Below are positions 53,379 to 62,800 of a stretch of 64,000 bases of DNA, piece by piece (positions within the stretch are counted from its first letter, which is position 1; every line of letters begins with the position of its first letter). Source of the stretch: Rhodospirillaceae bacterium (GTDB taxonomy: Bacteria; Pseudomonadota; Alphaproteobacteria; Dongiales; Dongiaceae); NCBI GenBank assembly GCA_008012315.1, contig SSEL01000003.1, positions 1 to 64,000 on the forward strand. The letters are read 5' to 3'. The position numbers were made by a program, and so were the translations under genes. Below the pieces are notes generated by a model, which was not told the origin of the DNA, made no database searches, and saw only the letters and a program-made list of their open reading frames with translations.

Positions 53379-54305
53379 ATGACAGGGCATCAGCACGGTT
53401 CGACACGGCCTGCGCGCTGGTTCGGTGCGGGCTGGTTGGCTTCCGTGCACCGGATCGGCCTGGCCATCGGCACGGCGGCTATCCTCATTCCCTTATTAAG
53501 CCCGGCATCGCCGGTCCGAGCCGATACGGTCGAGGCGTTGAAGCAACGCAAGTCGATCATCCTCGGCGTCCGCGCCGATCAACCGCCTTTCTCGCAAATC
53601 AAGGACGGCAAGCCGGACGGTTATGCCGTGGCTTTGTGCCAGGAAATCGTCAAGACCTTGCGCGAGACCCAGAACATGCCGGACCTCGGCATCAGCTACG
53701 TGACGGTCAGCGCCGATTCCCGGTTTGACGATCTGGCCACCGGCAAGATCGACATGCTTTGCGAGGGAACCTCCGAGACGATCCAGCGCATGCAGAAATT
53801 CGACTTCACCCTGCAAATCTGGGTCTCCGGCACCGGCCTGATGACGCGGTCCGGCAGCGACGTCGCCAATATGCGCGACCTGGAAGGCGAACGGATCGGT
53901 GTCGTCGGCAACACCTCGACCGAGGCCATGCTGCGCGCAACCCTGCATCGGCTGCTGATCACCAGCGATGTGGTGACTTTCGAGAATCATCTCTCCGCCC
54001 TGAAGGCGCTGGAGGACAAGAAGATCGCCGCCTATTTCGCCGACCGCGACACGCTGGTCGTGTTGCGCGCCCAAAGTAAGGACCCCGACAGCCTGCGGGT
54101 CGCCGATGAATCACTCAGCCTGGAGCCTTTCGCTTTCGCGCTTCGCCAGAATGACGACCGCCTGCGGGTGATCGCCAATCTTGCTTTGTCGCGGCTTTAT
54201 CGCTCCGGTAAGGCGCAGGAATTGTTCCATGTCTATTTTCCGAATTCGGAACCCAGCGCCCTGCTGAAGGCACTCTTCATCCTGCAGGCGATCCCGGAAA
54301 TCTAG
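53379..54305 (+). CDS. Periplasmic amino-acid-type solute-binding protein (SBP_bac_3)
   Basis: About 308 aa. After a signal-like segment (about 25-45, 'IGTAAILIPLLSPASPVRAD') comes a family 3 solute-binding domain: 'ILGVRADQPPFSQIKDGKPDGYAVALCQEI', 'DLATGKIDMLCEGTSETIQRMQKFDFT', and 'ERIGVVGNTSTEAML'. No permease or ATPase is next to it, so it may use a distant partner or act in sensing. ATG 53379 is preferred over 53301. 210 nt separate it from cobT. Confidence 0.88.
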   Translation: MTGHQHGSTRPARWFGAGWLASVHRIGLAIGTAAILIPLLSPASPVRADTVEALKQRKSIILGVRADQPPFSQIKDGKPDGYAVALCQEIVKTLRETQNMPDLGISYVTVSADSRFDDLATGKIDMLCEGTSETIQRMQKFDFTLQIWVSGTGLMTRSGSDVANMRDLEGERIGVVGNTSTEAMLRATLHRLLITSDVVTFENHLSALKALEDKKIAAYFADRDTLVVLRAQSKDPDSLRVADESLSLEPFAFALRQNDDRLRVIANLALSRLYRSGKAQELFHVYFPNSEPSALLKALFILQAIPEI

Positions 54306-54331
54306 ACCGGACTCCGACGCTTACCGTTGCC

Positions 54332-55108
54332 TCAACTGCCGATGGTCTGGTGCAGGAAGGCGACCGTGCGATCCCAGGCCTGCCGCGCTTCCGCCGCCTC
54401 GTAATTCTGGCCGGTCGGATTGGCGAAGGCGTGATTGGCATTGTAGCGATAGATGGTCGCCGTCTTGCCGATCTTCTTCAGCCGTGCCTCGAAGGTGTTC
54501 ACGGAATCAGGCGTGATCGATTGGTCGAGATTGCCGAAATGGCCGAGGACCGGTCCTTTCAGTTTCTGCAAGGCGGCTTCATCCGGCGTGACGTCGCCGT
54601 AATAGATGACGGTCGCCTCAACCGGCCGCGCCAGTGACGCCCGCAGCGACCAGCCGCCGCCGAAACACCAGCCGATCATCGCCAGCTTGCCGGTGCATTC
54701 CGGCCGCTTGCGCATGTAGTCGATCCAGGTCGTCAGCGTCTCCGTCGCCTGGTCCGGCTGCATGGCATCCTTCAACTGGCGCGCCGTCGCCGCATCGCTC
54801 GCGACCTTGCCGTTATAGAGGTCGCTGGCAAGCGTGAGATAACCGATCCTGGTCAGTTCCGCCGCCACGCTCTTGATCTGGTCGTTGAGGCCCCACCATT
54901 CCGGCACCAGCACCACTGCCCCGGCCGGCGTCTTCGCCGGCACGCCCAGGGCGCCGGAGATGTCGCGGCCGCTCGGTGTCTTCGTGGTGACGGTGGTCAG
55001 GCTTTCCGCCGCGGCGGCAACCTTGACCGGATCGGCGAGCAGCGTCGCCAAAGAGAGCCCGGCGAGGCCGGTCATGACATGACGGCGTGGAAGATCGTTC
55101 ATCGGCAA
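54332..55108 (-). CDS. Dienelactone hydrolase family protein, probably exported by Tat
   Basis: 258 aa. Early 'LPRRHVMTGLAGLSLATLL' has a twin Arg before a hydrophobic stretch, suggesting Tat export. The alpha/beta hydrolase fold shows 'VLVPEWWGLNDQIKSVA', the nucleophile Cys in 'IGWCFGGGWSL', Asp in 'HFGNLDQSITPD' and His in 'YNANHAFAN': the Cys-Asp-His set of the DLH class. Substrate unknown. It converges on the solute-binding protein gene. Confidence 0.9.
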   Translation of the reverse strand: MPMNDLPRRHVMTGLAGLSLATLLADPVKVAAAAESLTTVTTKTPSGRDISGALGVPAKTPAGAVVLVPEWWGLNDQIKSVAAELTRIGYLTLASDLYNGKVASDAATARQLKDAMQPDQATETLTTWIDYMRKRPECTGKLAMIGWCFGGGWSLRASLARPVEATVIYYGDVTPDEAALQKLKGPVLGHFGNLDQSITPDSVNTFEARLKKIGKTATIYRYNANHAFANPTGQNYEAAEARQAWDRTVAFLHQTIGS

Positions 55109-55151
55109 CCTCCATTTTCAGCGATCGTCATCAGCATGCGCGAATGACAGT

Positions 55152-55291
55152 CTAGAGCGCGATGGTTTCAAGTTGAAGCAGCTTTGCTTCAACTTGAAAG
55201 CTGAATCGCTCTCTATCTTATTGAGTAGAGGCGGATTCAGCTCACAACTGCAATCGCCCCAGCGATTCCACCTGTGAGCATCCGACTCTAG
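55152..55291 (+). repeat. three-hairpin intergenic repeat, copy F (full length)
   Basis: CTAG at both ends. Arm 1 is TTTCAAGTTGA with TCAACTTGAAA; arm 2 is AGCTGAATC with GATTCAGCT; arm 3 is TCACAACTG... with ...CACCTGTGA around AATCGC/GCGATT, less perfect than in copy A. Lies upstream of the dienelactone hydrolase start and downstream of the queuosine transporter stop. Confidence 0.84.
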
Positions 55292-55372
55292 CACCCGTGC
55301 CGGATCGATCCAGACGGAATCCCATCCGCATCGATCTGAGCGCATATCGTCATCGATCCGTCATAGCGCCGG

Positions 55373-56209
55373 TCAGGCCGTCGCTGTTGTCGCCGCGGTC
55401 AGTGGCGATGGCAGATCTTCCCGCCGGTAGCGCTGGCGATCCTCGGGCGGCAGGAACCGGCCGGCGAGATAGATGAAAGGCGCTTCCACTACCGCCATCG
55501 CCAGGCGGATCCAATAGGTGCCGATGATATAGGTGAAGATGAGCGCAGCGAGGCCGAGCGGCTGTTCACCGAGCAGCCAGGGAAAGACCACCCAGGCCAG
55601 GCTGTTGAAGATGATGTTGTCGATCAGCGCCGAGATCGCCGTCGAGCCGCCGGCCCGAAGCCACATATGGCGGGTGCCGGTCCAGGCACGGATCTTCTGG
55701 AACACCATGACATCGTTGAACTGGCTGATCAGATAACTGGTCATGCTGGCCGCCAGCAAAGTCGGCGCCGGCAGGAACAGGGCCATGATGTGATCGTGAT
55801 TGGGCAGTGCCCAGGCCATCGCCTCGCCCGCCTCGGCCGGGGTCATCGGCCGATATCCCATCGCCAGCATCATCATGCAGGTCATCAGCAGCATGGCGGC
55901 AAAGCCAAGCCAGATGCCGCGCCGCGCGGTCGCCCGGCCATAATATTCCGTCAACACATCGGTGCAGAGATAGGCCGAGGCCATCAGCACGGTGCCAAGT
56001 GCCGTGGGGTCGCTGAAGATGGCGAATTTGACCGCCTTCAAGACCTGGATATTGGCGCCGACAATGGCGATGGCGATATAGACGAACATACCGGCCGGAC
56101 CGAACAGTCGCAGCATTACAGGGATCAGGCTGAAACAGACCAGCATCTCGACGATCAGCATGATCTCAGGCGGCAGGGTGTTCAGATAGGCGATGAAATC
56201 GGACAGCAT
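55373..56209 (-). CDS. Queuosine precursor transporter (YhhQ / DUF165)
   Basis: About 278 aa with 6-7 membrane segments. Family marks: 'CTDVLTEYYGRATARRGIWLGF', 'SYLISQFNDVMVFQKIRAWTGTRHMWLRAGGSTAISALIDNIIFNSLAWV'. It imports preQ0/preQ1 for tRNA queuosine. ATG 56209 has AGGGATATC 5-8 nt upstream; the frame is open to 56275. The leader contains a duplicated 20-nt-plus element (56226-56360). Confidence 0.93.
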   Translation of the reverse strand: MLSDFIAYLNTLPPEIMLIVEMLVCFSLIPVMLRLFGPAGMFVYIAIAIVGANIQVLKAVKFAIFSDPTALGTVLMASAYLCTDVLTEYYGRATARRGIWLGFAAMLLMTCMMMLAMGYRPMTPAEAGEAMAWALPNHDHIMALFLPAPTLLAASMTSYLISQFNDVMVFQKIRAWTGTRHMWLRAGGSTAISALIDNIIFNSLAWVVFPWLLGEQPLGLAALIFTYIIGTYWIRLAMAVVEAPFIYLAGRFLPPEDRQRYRREDLPSPLTAATTATA

Positions 56210-56225
56210 CGAGATATCCCTTCCT

Positions 56226-56360
56226 CGGTGATCGGGAAGATGCCCGGGCGAGTTGAAAGGTTGCGTTACCGGCACCTCATGTCGGAAGACAACGGTGCAC
56301 GATGGAACGACCGCTCAGCCGGTGACCGGGAAGATGCCCAGGCGGCTGATGGATTGCGAT
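56226..56360 (-). repeat. direct duplication in the leader of the queuosine-precursor transporter gene
   Basis: A 20-nt unit (plus-strand cggtga-y-cgggaagatgccc) is at 56226-56245 and 56320-56339, 19 of 20 identical, 94 nt apart. Weaker similarity continues for another 20-odd nt (ggcg...tga...ttgcg). Each copy can form a small stem (CGGG, CATCTT loop, CCCG) on the minus strand. They lie between the rpmB terminator and the transporter start. Confidence 0.7.
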
Positions 56361-56381
56361 CGGCAGTAATCATAAACGACG

Positions 56382-56405
56382 AAAAACCCGCGACAAGCGC
56401 GGGCT
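56382..56405 (-). terminator. rho-independent terminator of rpmB
   Basis: On the minus strand CCCGCG, loop CTTGT, CGCGGG, then TTTTTC: a strong stem with a U run, starting about 60 nt after the rpmB stop. Confidence 0.85.
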
Positions 56406-56464
56406 TCTCAGTATTCATCCGGCGAGGTCAACCGGGCGAATGGGCCCGGGACAGCGCGGCAATC

Positions 56465-56758
56465 TTAGGCCGCGGCCTTGGCGGCAGCCTTTTCGATCCG
56501 GCGCTTCAGCTTGCGGGCTTCGTCCGTCAGCTTCGAATCGGCGGTGCCGAGCAGGAAGGAATCGAGACCGCCATTATGCTCAATGGTGCGGATCGCATTG
56601 ACGGTCAGGCGGAGCTTCACCGACTGATTGAGTGTGTCCGAGGTCAGCGAAGTTTCCTGCAGATTGGGCATGAAACGACGCTTGGTCTTGTTATTGGCAT
56701 GGCTGACATTATTGCCAACCTGAACACCCTTGCCGGTGATGGCGCAACGACGAGCCAT
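56465..56758 (-). CDS. rpmB: 50S ribosomal protein L28
   Basis: About 97 aa: '[33 protein letters not shown]' is the L28 N-terminus and '[22 protein letters not shown]' the typical second half. ATG 56758 follows AAGGATTTGGTC. Flanked by a terminator on each side, so it is transcribed alone. Confidence 0.98.
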   Translation of the reverse strand: MARRCAITGKGVQVGNNVSHANNKTKRRFMPNLQETSLTSDTLNQSVKLRLTVNAIRTIEHNGGLDSFLLGTADSKLTDEARKLKRRIEKAAAKAAA

Positions 56759-56796
56759 GACCAAATCCTTTTCTTTTCAGATACTTGTCTAAATCA

Positions 56797-56823
56797 AAAC
56801 GGCCGGATGAACCTTTTCCGGCC
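56797..56823 (-). terminator. rho-independent terminator upstream of rpmB
   Basis: On the minus strand GGCCGG (56823-56818), an 11-nt loop, CCGGCC (56806-56801), then GTTTTGATTT. It would end transcripts of the meaB operon. Another perfect 10-bp stem without a T run lies just after the meaB stop (56869-56891). Confidence 0.7.
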
Positions 56824-56897
56824 AAGTCGCGGCGGTTCTACCGGTTTAAGGCCGTTTGGTCAAGGCGATTCCGGCCGGCTTCCGGCCGGAACCCGCC

Positions 56898-57881
56898 TCA
56901 ATTGCCTTTAAAGAACTGTGCCAGCAGCTCCCGTGCGGCGGCCCCCGGCGTGGTTTTGCCGGCGACGACCCGGCCTTCGAGCTCGGCCAGCCGCTGGGCG
57001 ACACCCGGATGCGCCTTCAGGCTTTCCAGCAGGCTGTCCGACAATTCCCGCCAGAGCCAGGTCCGTGCCTGGTCGCGGCGCCGCGCGGTTAATTCGCCGC
57101 TGGCCGCCATCTGGCGTTCGAAACCGGTCACCTTGTCCCAGATCTCCGTCATGCCGGTGCCCTGCAGCGCCGAGGCTTGCACGACCTCGGTGGTCCAGGC
57201 GCGGTGCAGCGGATGCATCAGGCGCAGAGCATTGGCGTAATCCGCCGCGGTCCGGCGGGCGGCGGCGGCCAGGTCGCCGTCGGCCTTGTTGACGATGACG
57301 AGATCGGCCAGTTCCATGATGCCGCGCTTGATGCCCTGCAGGTCGTCGCCGCCCGAGGGCAGCAGCAGGAGCAGGAACATATCGACCATCTCGGCAACTG
57401 TGGTTTCCGACTGGCCGACGCCGACCGTCTCGACGATGATGAGATCGAAACCCGCCGCCTCGCAGACCAGCAGCGCCTCGCGGCTGCGCCGGGCGACACC
57501 GCCCAAAGCCATGCCGGCCGGCGTGGGCCGGATGAAGGCTTCCGGCCGGCGCGACAATTCGGCCATGCGGGTCTTGTCGCCGAGGATCGAGCCGCCCGAG
57601 ACCCGCGAGGAAGGATCGACGGCCAGCACCGCCGGACGCCGGCCCTGACCGATCACGAACTGGCCGAAGGCTTCGATGAAGGTGGATTTACCGACACCCG
57701 GCGGGCCGGAAATGCCGAGGCGGATCGACTTACCCGTCGCCGGCAGGAGCCGGTCCAGCAAAGCCTCGGCCGAGCGGCGATGATCGGCCCGGTCGGATTC
57801 CACCAGGGTGATGGACCGCGCCAGCGCCCGGCGGTCACCCGCCAGCACCCGGTCGGCCAGGGCAGCGACATCGACCGTCAT
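56898..57881 (-). CDS. meaB: Methylmalonyl-CoA mutase-associated GTPase MeaB
   Basis: A G-protein chaperone that loads and guards the B12 cofactor of methylmalonyl-CoA (or ethylmalonyl-CoA) mutase. 327 aa. P-loop 'GISGPPGVGKSTFIEAF' (about 57-73), 'RTPAGMALGGVARRSREALLVCEAAGFDLIIVETVGVGQSE' (switch regions and G3), 'LVIVNKADGDLAAAARR' (G4). ATG 57881 directly follows the ABC exporter stop (0 nt). No mutase gene is nearby. With cobST and the malyl-CoA lyase it fits B12-dependent acyl-CoA metabolism. Confidence 0.96.
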   Translation of the reverse strand: MTVDVAALADRVLAGDRRALARSITLVESDRADHRRSAEALLDRLLPATGKSIRLGISGPPGVGKSTFIEAFGQFVIGQGRRPAVLAVDPSSRVSGGSILGDKTRMAELSRRPEAFIRPTPAGMALGGVARRSREALLVCEAAGFDLIIVETVGVGQSETTVAEMVDMFLLLLLPSGGDDLQGIKRGIMELADLVIVNKADGDLAAAARRTAADYANALRLMHPLHRAWTTEVVQASALQGTGMTEIWDKVTGFERQMAASGELTARRRDQARTWLWRELSDSLLESLKAHPGVAQRLAELEGRVVAGKTTPGAAARELLAQFFKGN

Positions 57882-59774
57882 CTAAACCGGCTCCCGCTGC
57901 GGCTGCGGCTTGGCGCCGTCCTGATTTGCCATCAGGGCAGCATCATGCGCCGCCGCTTCCTGCTGGCGGCGCCACATCGCGGCATATTTGCCGTTGGCGG
58001 CCAGCAGCTCCGGATGCCGGCCGCGTTCGGCGACACGGCCATCCTCCAGCACGATGATTTCATCGGCATCGATCACCGTCGACAGGCGATGGGCAATGAC
58101 CAGGGTGGTGTGATTGCGCGCCATGTCGCGCAGATTGGCCTGGATGTCCCGCTCGGTCTGGCTATCCAGCGCCGAGGTCGCCTCGTCGAAAAGCAGGATC
58201 GGCGGCGCCTTCAGAATGGTGCGGGCGATGGCGACGCGCTGCTTCTCGCCGCCGGACAATTTCAGGCCGCGCTCGCCGACCTTCGTGTCGTAGCCATCCG
58301 GCAGTTTGGCGACGAAAGAGTGGATCTGTGCCAGCCGCGCCGCCTCCTCGATCTCTGCCCGGCTGGCGCCGGGCCGGCCATAGGCGATATTGTATTCGAC
58401 CGTGTCGTTGAAGAGCACGGTATCCTGCGGCACGATGCCGATGGCGGCGCGCACCGATTGCTGCTGCACGTCGCGCAGGTCCTGGCCGTCGATGGTGACG
58501 CGGCCGTCCTGCACGTCATAGAAGCGGAACAGCAGCCGCGAGATGGTCGATTTGCCGGCGCCGCTGGGGCCGACGATCGCCAAGGTGCGGCCGGGTTCGA
58601 CCTTGAAGCTGACGCCCTTCAGGATCGGGCGGCGCGGATCGTAGCCGAAATAGACATTCTCGAAGGCGACCGAGCCGGCGGCGATCTGCAAGGGCGGTGC
58701 GCCCGGTCTGTCGGCGATATCGACATCGACCAGCAGCAGCGCGAACATCGCTTCCATGTCGATCAGCGACTGGCGGATTTCGCGATAGACCGTGCCGAGG
58801 AAATTGAGCGGCAGGTAAAGCTGGATCAGATAGGCATTGACCAGCACGAAATCACCGACGGTGAGATGCTTGTCGACGACGCCGCTGGCCGCCAGAGCCA
58901 TCATCAGCGTGACGCCGGTGGCGATGATGAAGGCCTGGCCGATATTCAAGGTGGCGAGGCTGGTGCGGCTCTTGACCGCCGCCTCTTCATAGACCTTCAG
59001 CGCCACGTCGTAACGCCGCGACTCATGTGCCTCGTTATTGAAGTATTTGACCGTCTCGTAATTGAGCAGGCTGTCGACCGCCTTGGTATTGGCCGCCTGG
59101 TCGGATTCGTTCATCACGCGGCGGTACTTGATGCGCCATTCCGTCACCATCAGCGTGTACCAGATGTAAAGGCCGATGGTGGTCGCGGTGATCGCTGCGA
59201 AGCGCCAGTCATAGAGCTTCCACAGGATGATGCAGACCAAAGCGATTTCCAGCAGGGTCGGCAGTACGTTGAAGAGGATGAAGAAGAGCAGGAATTCGAT
59301 GCCCTTGGCGCCACGCTCGATCGCCCGGCTGAGACCGCCGGTCTGCCGGTCGAGATGGAATTTCAGCGACAGAGCATGCAGGTGCCGGAAGGTATCGAGT
59401 GCCACTTCGCGGATCGCCCGCTGCGCCACCTTGGCGAAGATGCCGTCGCGCAGTTCGGCGAAAGCCTGCGAGAGGACGCGGGCGATGCCGTAAGCGAGCA
59501 GCAGGCCAAGCGGCACGATCAGCAGCGTCGCCATGCCGGGCTTCAGCGTCAGGTCGTCGACCATGTGCTTGAAGAGGATCGGCACATAGATATTGGCGAT
59601 CTTGGCAATCACCAGGCAGGCAATCGCCAGCAGAACGCGGGCGCGCAGGTTCCACTGGCCGGCCGGCCAGAGATGCGGCAGCAGCGACTTGAAGGCATAC
59701 CACTGGCCGGCCTTGGGTGCGGGCGCCGGCTCGTGCATCGGGGCCGGCTGGGGCGTCGTCACCCGATCAGACAT
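57882..59774 (-). CDS. Atm1/HMT1-type ABC exporter (permease fused to ATPase)
   Basis: 630 aa half-transporter. N-terminal membrane domain (about 40-330, six helices), including 'FLDRQTGGLSRAIERGAKGIEFLLFFILFNVLPTLLEI', typical of the Atm1/HMT1 heavy-metal/glutathione-persulfide class. ATPase domain: Walker A 'GPSGAGKST', signature 'LSGGEKQRVAIAR', Walker B 'ILLFDEATSALDS', H-loop 'VIAHRLSTV'. Such proteins export glutathione-linked sulfur or metal complexes. The start is 29 nt after the coiled-coil gene's stop; next is meaB without gap. Confidence 0.94.
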   Translation of the reverse strand: MSDRVTTPQPAPMHEPAPAPKAGQWYAFKSLLPHLWPAGQWNLRARVLLAIACLVIAKIANIYVPILFKHMVDDLTLKPGMATLLIVPLGLLLAYGIARVLSQAFAELRDGIFAKVAQRAIREVALDTFRHLHALSLKFHLDRQTGGLSRAIERGAKGIEFLLFFILFNVLPTLLEIALVCIILWKLYDWRFAAITATTIGLYIWYTLMVTEWRIKYRRVMNESDQAANTKAVDSLLNYETVKYFNNEAHESRRYDVALKVYEEAAVKSRTSLATLNIGQAFIIATGVTLMMALAASGVVDKHLTVGDFVLVNAYLIQLYLPLNFLGTVYREIRQSLIDMEAMFALLLVDVDIADRPGAPPLQIAAGSVAFENVYFGYDPRRPILKGVSFKVEPGRTLAIVGPSGAGKSTISRLLFRFYDVQDGRVTIDGQDLRDVQQQSVRAAIGIVPQDTVLFNDTVEYNIAYGRPGASRAEIEEAARLAQIHSFVAKLPDGYDTKVGERGLKLSGGEKQRVAIARTILKAPPILLFDEATSALDSQTERDIQANLRDMARNHTTLVIAHRLSTVIDADEIIVLEDGRVAERGRHPELLAANGKYAAMWRRQQEAAAHDAALMANQDGAKPQPQREPV

Positions 59775-59803
59775 GTCGCAGCTCCAGCTGCACCGTCAGG
59801 CGA

Positions 59804-62800
59804 TCAATGTTCGACGGCACGACCCAGACTGTTGGCCATGACGAGATAAAGCTTGCCGACATCGGCGGTAATGAAGGTGGCATCGAGAACGGCCTCCGGA
59901 TCTGCGCTGCGGGACTGGGACAGCAGATCCTCGAATTTCTGAATATAGCGATCGACCATATCATGGAAGCGTTCATCGCGCTGATAACGCTGTTCGATCG
60001 CCGGGATGACATAGGAATCCTTCATGCGGAACAGCCGGCGGGCGAAGACCGACTTTTCGCCATCGCGATACCGCTTCCAGACCTCGTCGGGAATTTCGGT
60101 ATCGAGCAGGTTGTGAATGTCGAGCGCCAGCCCGTTCAACTCGTCGATCATCACCCCGGCGGCCCGCAGGAAGGCATCCCGCGTCGCATTGTGCTGGGTC
60201 TGGCGCAACTGTTCCAGCCGCTCCAACGCCAGACCGGAGCTTTGCGCCAGATCGGCGCTGTGGCTGCGGAAGGCCTGGCCGAGCTGATCGGCCTTGCTGC
60301 TGGCATCGGCGATCGCCCGCTCCAGGGCGCCGGCCTGGGTTTCGAACTGCTTGCCGAGGCTCACGGCGCGCTTCATCGCCTGATCGGCAGCACCCTGCAT
60401 GCCGGTCATCCGCTGGTCCAGATCGCTCGTCACCTCGGTGAGATGCGCCTTCATGCGATCGGCCGCCTCGCCCAGCATGGTGACCTGGCGGGCCAGCATG
60501 GTGGTGGTGGCGGTGGCATCGCTGCGCGCCGCATCGCTGCTCTGGCGCACCGATGACGCGGCAGCGGCAAAATCCGCCATCTGCGTGCGAAGCTGGGTCT
60601 GGACCGCTGCCGCCAGATCACCGACCTCCTTGCTGAGGATCGTGAGATCGCCGACCTGATCGCGCAAGGCCTCCTTTATTCCGCCAACCTGGTTCATCGA
60701 CGCCTGGGTGACGGTGCTGAGCGCATCGGCGCCTTCGCGGAACGACTGCACGATGCCCTGGGCCTGGCGGGCCGTTTCCTGGGTGGTGTTGCGCAGCAGC
60801 TTGACCAGCGTTTCGATCGAGGCGCCGAGCTGGCCGATCTGTTCCTCGCCGGCCTTGCCGGCATCGCCGATGGCGGCGACGCGGTTGTTCAGCCCGCGAT
60901 GCACATCGTCCTGCCGGGCCACGGTCTGATCGATGATCGTGACCAGGGCATCGGCGCGCTGTTGCAGCACATCGCCGACCTCGGCCAGCTTCCGCTTCGC
61001 CGCCTCGCTGCCCTCGCCGAGCTGGCGGACATGGGTCTGATAGAGCGCCGCCAGATCACCGCCACGCGTCAGGCTGTCATCGAGCGCCGCCTGCAGGCTG
61101 CCGCATTGCTGCTCGATCGACTGGCGTGCCGCCGCGGCCTTGTCGAGCGCCAGGCGCGCCGCCTCATCGAGGACGGTGAGATGCTTGCGCAGCGATTCCT
61201 GCAGATCGCCCGCACCACCGGTCGCCTTGGCCGCCGCCTCGGTCAGCGTCGCCGCTTCGGTGCGGAAGACGGTGCCGATCACCTGGGCCTCCATCGTCAC
61301 CTTCTCGGCGACATCGCGCAGATCCTGGATCTGGGCGCGCAAAGCCTGGCGGATGCTCTCGGTGGTCTCCGAGGTTTCCTGCATCGCCGCCTTCAGATCG
61401 TCATGCTGGCGCCCGAGCGATTGCGCCAGGGTCACCGCCTGGGCGGCCGACGCCTCGCTGGCAGCCTGGATGCCGGCGGCATGGCTCGACATGATCGACC
61501 GGACCGCATCCGCCAGTTCGGTCGCATGGGCCTGCAAGTGCCGCCCCGCTTCCGCCGCCCGTTCGTTGATTTCCAGGCCGGCACGGTTGGCCGCCTTGGA
61601 CTGGGTGACCAAGGCATCGCGCATGGTGATGGCCGCCTCGGTTGCCTGGGCGGTCGCCTTGCCGAGGGTGACGGATTGGGCATCGGCCGCCGCCGCCATC
61701 TGGCGGCCCTGCTCGGCGATGCCTTCGAACAGGCCGGCGATCCGGGTGTTTTCCGCTTCCAGCACCTGGCGCAGCTGCGTCGCGGCGGTCTCGCCGGTCG
61801 CCTGCATGGCCGCCGTCTGTTCCCGGCCGACAGCGCCGATCCGGCTGACGCCATCCTTCAAGGTCGCGGCGATCTGCTCGGCCTGGATGCGTGCCGCACC
61901 GGCAAGGCCCTCGCTCTCCTGCACCGCCGCCGCCGTCGCCTTGGCGATGTCGCGGGCATGCTTCTGCAAGGCGGTCTCGAACAGGCCGGCGGCGTCGGTC
62001 GCCACCTTGATCAACGCCTCGCGCTGCTCTGTCGTCGCTGCCGTGAGGGCTGTCGTCTTCTCGCCCACCGCATCGACGGTCGATTGGAAGGCCGCCGATT
62101 GCTGCCCCAGGAGCTCCTTGAACTTGTCGGCCGCCGTTTCGGCCAAAGCCGACAATCGGTCGCTTTCGCCATGCAAGGCGGATTGGAGATCGCGGCTGCG
62201 CTGTTCCAGTTGCAGGATCCCGGCATCCTGCGCCGCCGATTGCCGGGCGATCTGCTCTTCCAGGCGCTTGGCGGTGGTCTCGCTGACCTGTTCCAGCATC
62301 TTCGCCTGCTCGCCCATCTTCTCGGCGAAATGCGTCGATGAGGATGTCAGCGTTTCAGTGAGTTTGCCGGTGGTTTCGCCGGCCAGGCTGTTCAAGCGGC
62401 CGCTTTGCGCCTCCAGCAGCGCCTGCAGATCGCGGCTGCGCTGTTCCAGCTCGGCGGTCGCCGTTTCCTGGGCAGCGGCATGGCGGGCGATCTCGGCCCG
62501 CAGCCGTTCCGCCGTGGCCGCGCTGAGCTGCTCCAGGGTCGTACCCTGCTCCGAAAGATCCGAAGCGAAACGGGATGTGGTTGCCCGCAGCAGCTGCGTC
62601 AGCCTGGTCGTCGCCTCGCCTGCCGTGTCGTTCAGATGCGCGCTTTCCACCTGCAACGCCGCCTGCAGGTCCTTGGCCCGCTCGGCGAGATCGGTAATGG
62701 CCTTTTCCTGGGCCGCCCTCTGCTCAGCGATCTCGGCGCGCAGGCGCTCGGCAGCAGCGCTGCTGGTTTCATCCAGGTGATGCCCCTGGCGGGCGACATC

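Noticed and set aside
57177-59849. Long plus-strand open frame opposite meaB and the ABC exporter (890 aa)
   Set aside because: It lies antisense to two genes with complete catalytic motifs, has no family motif itself, and such frames arise in GC-rich coding DNA.
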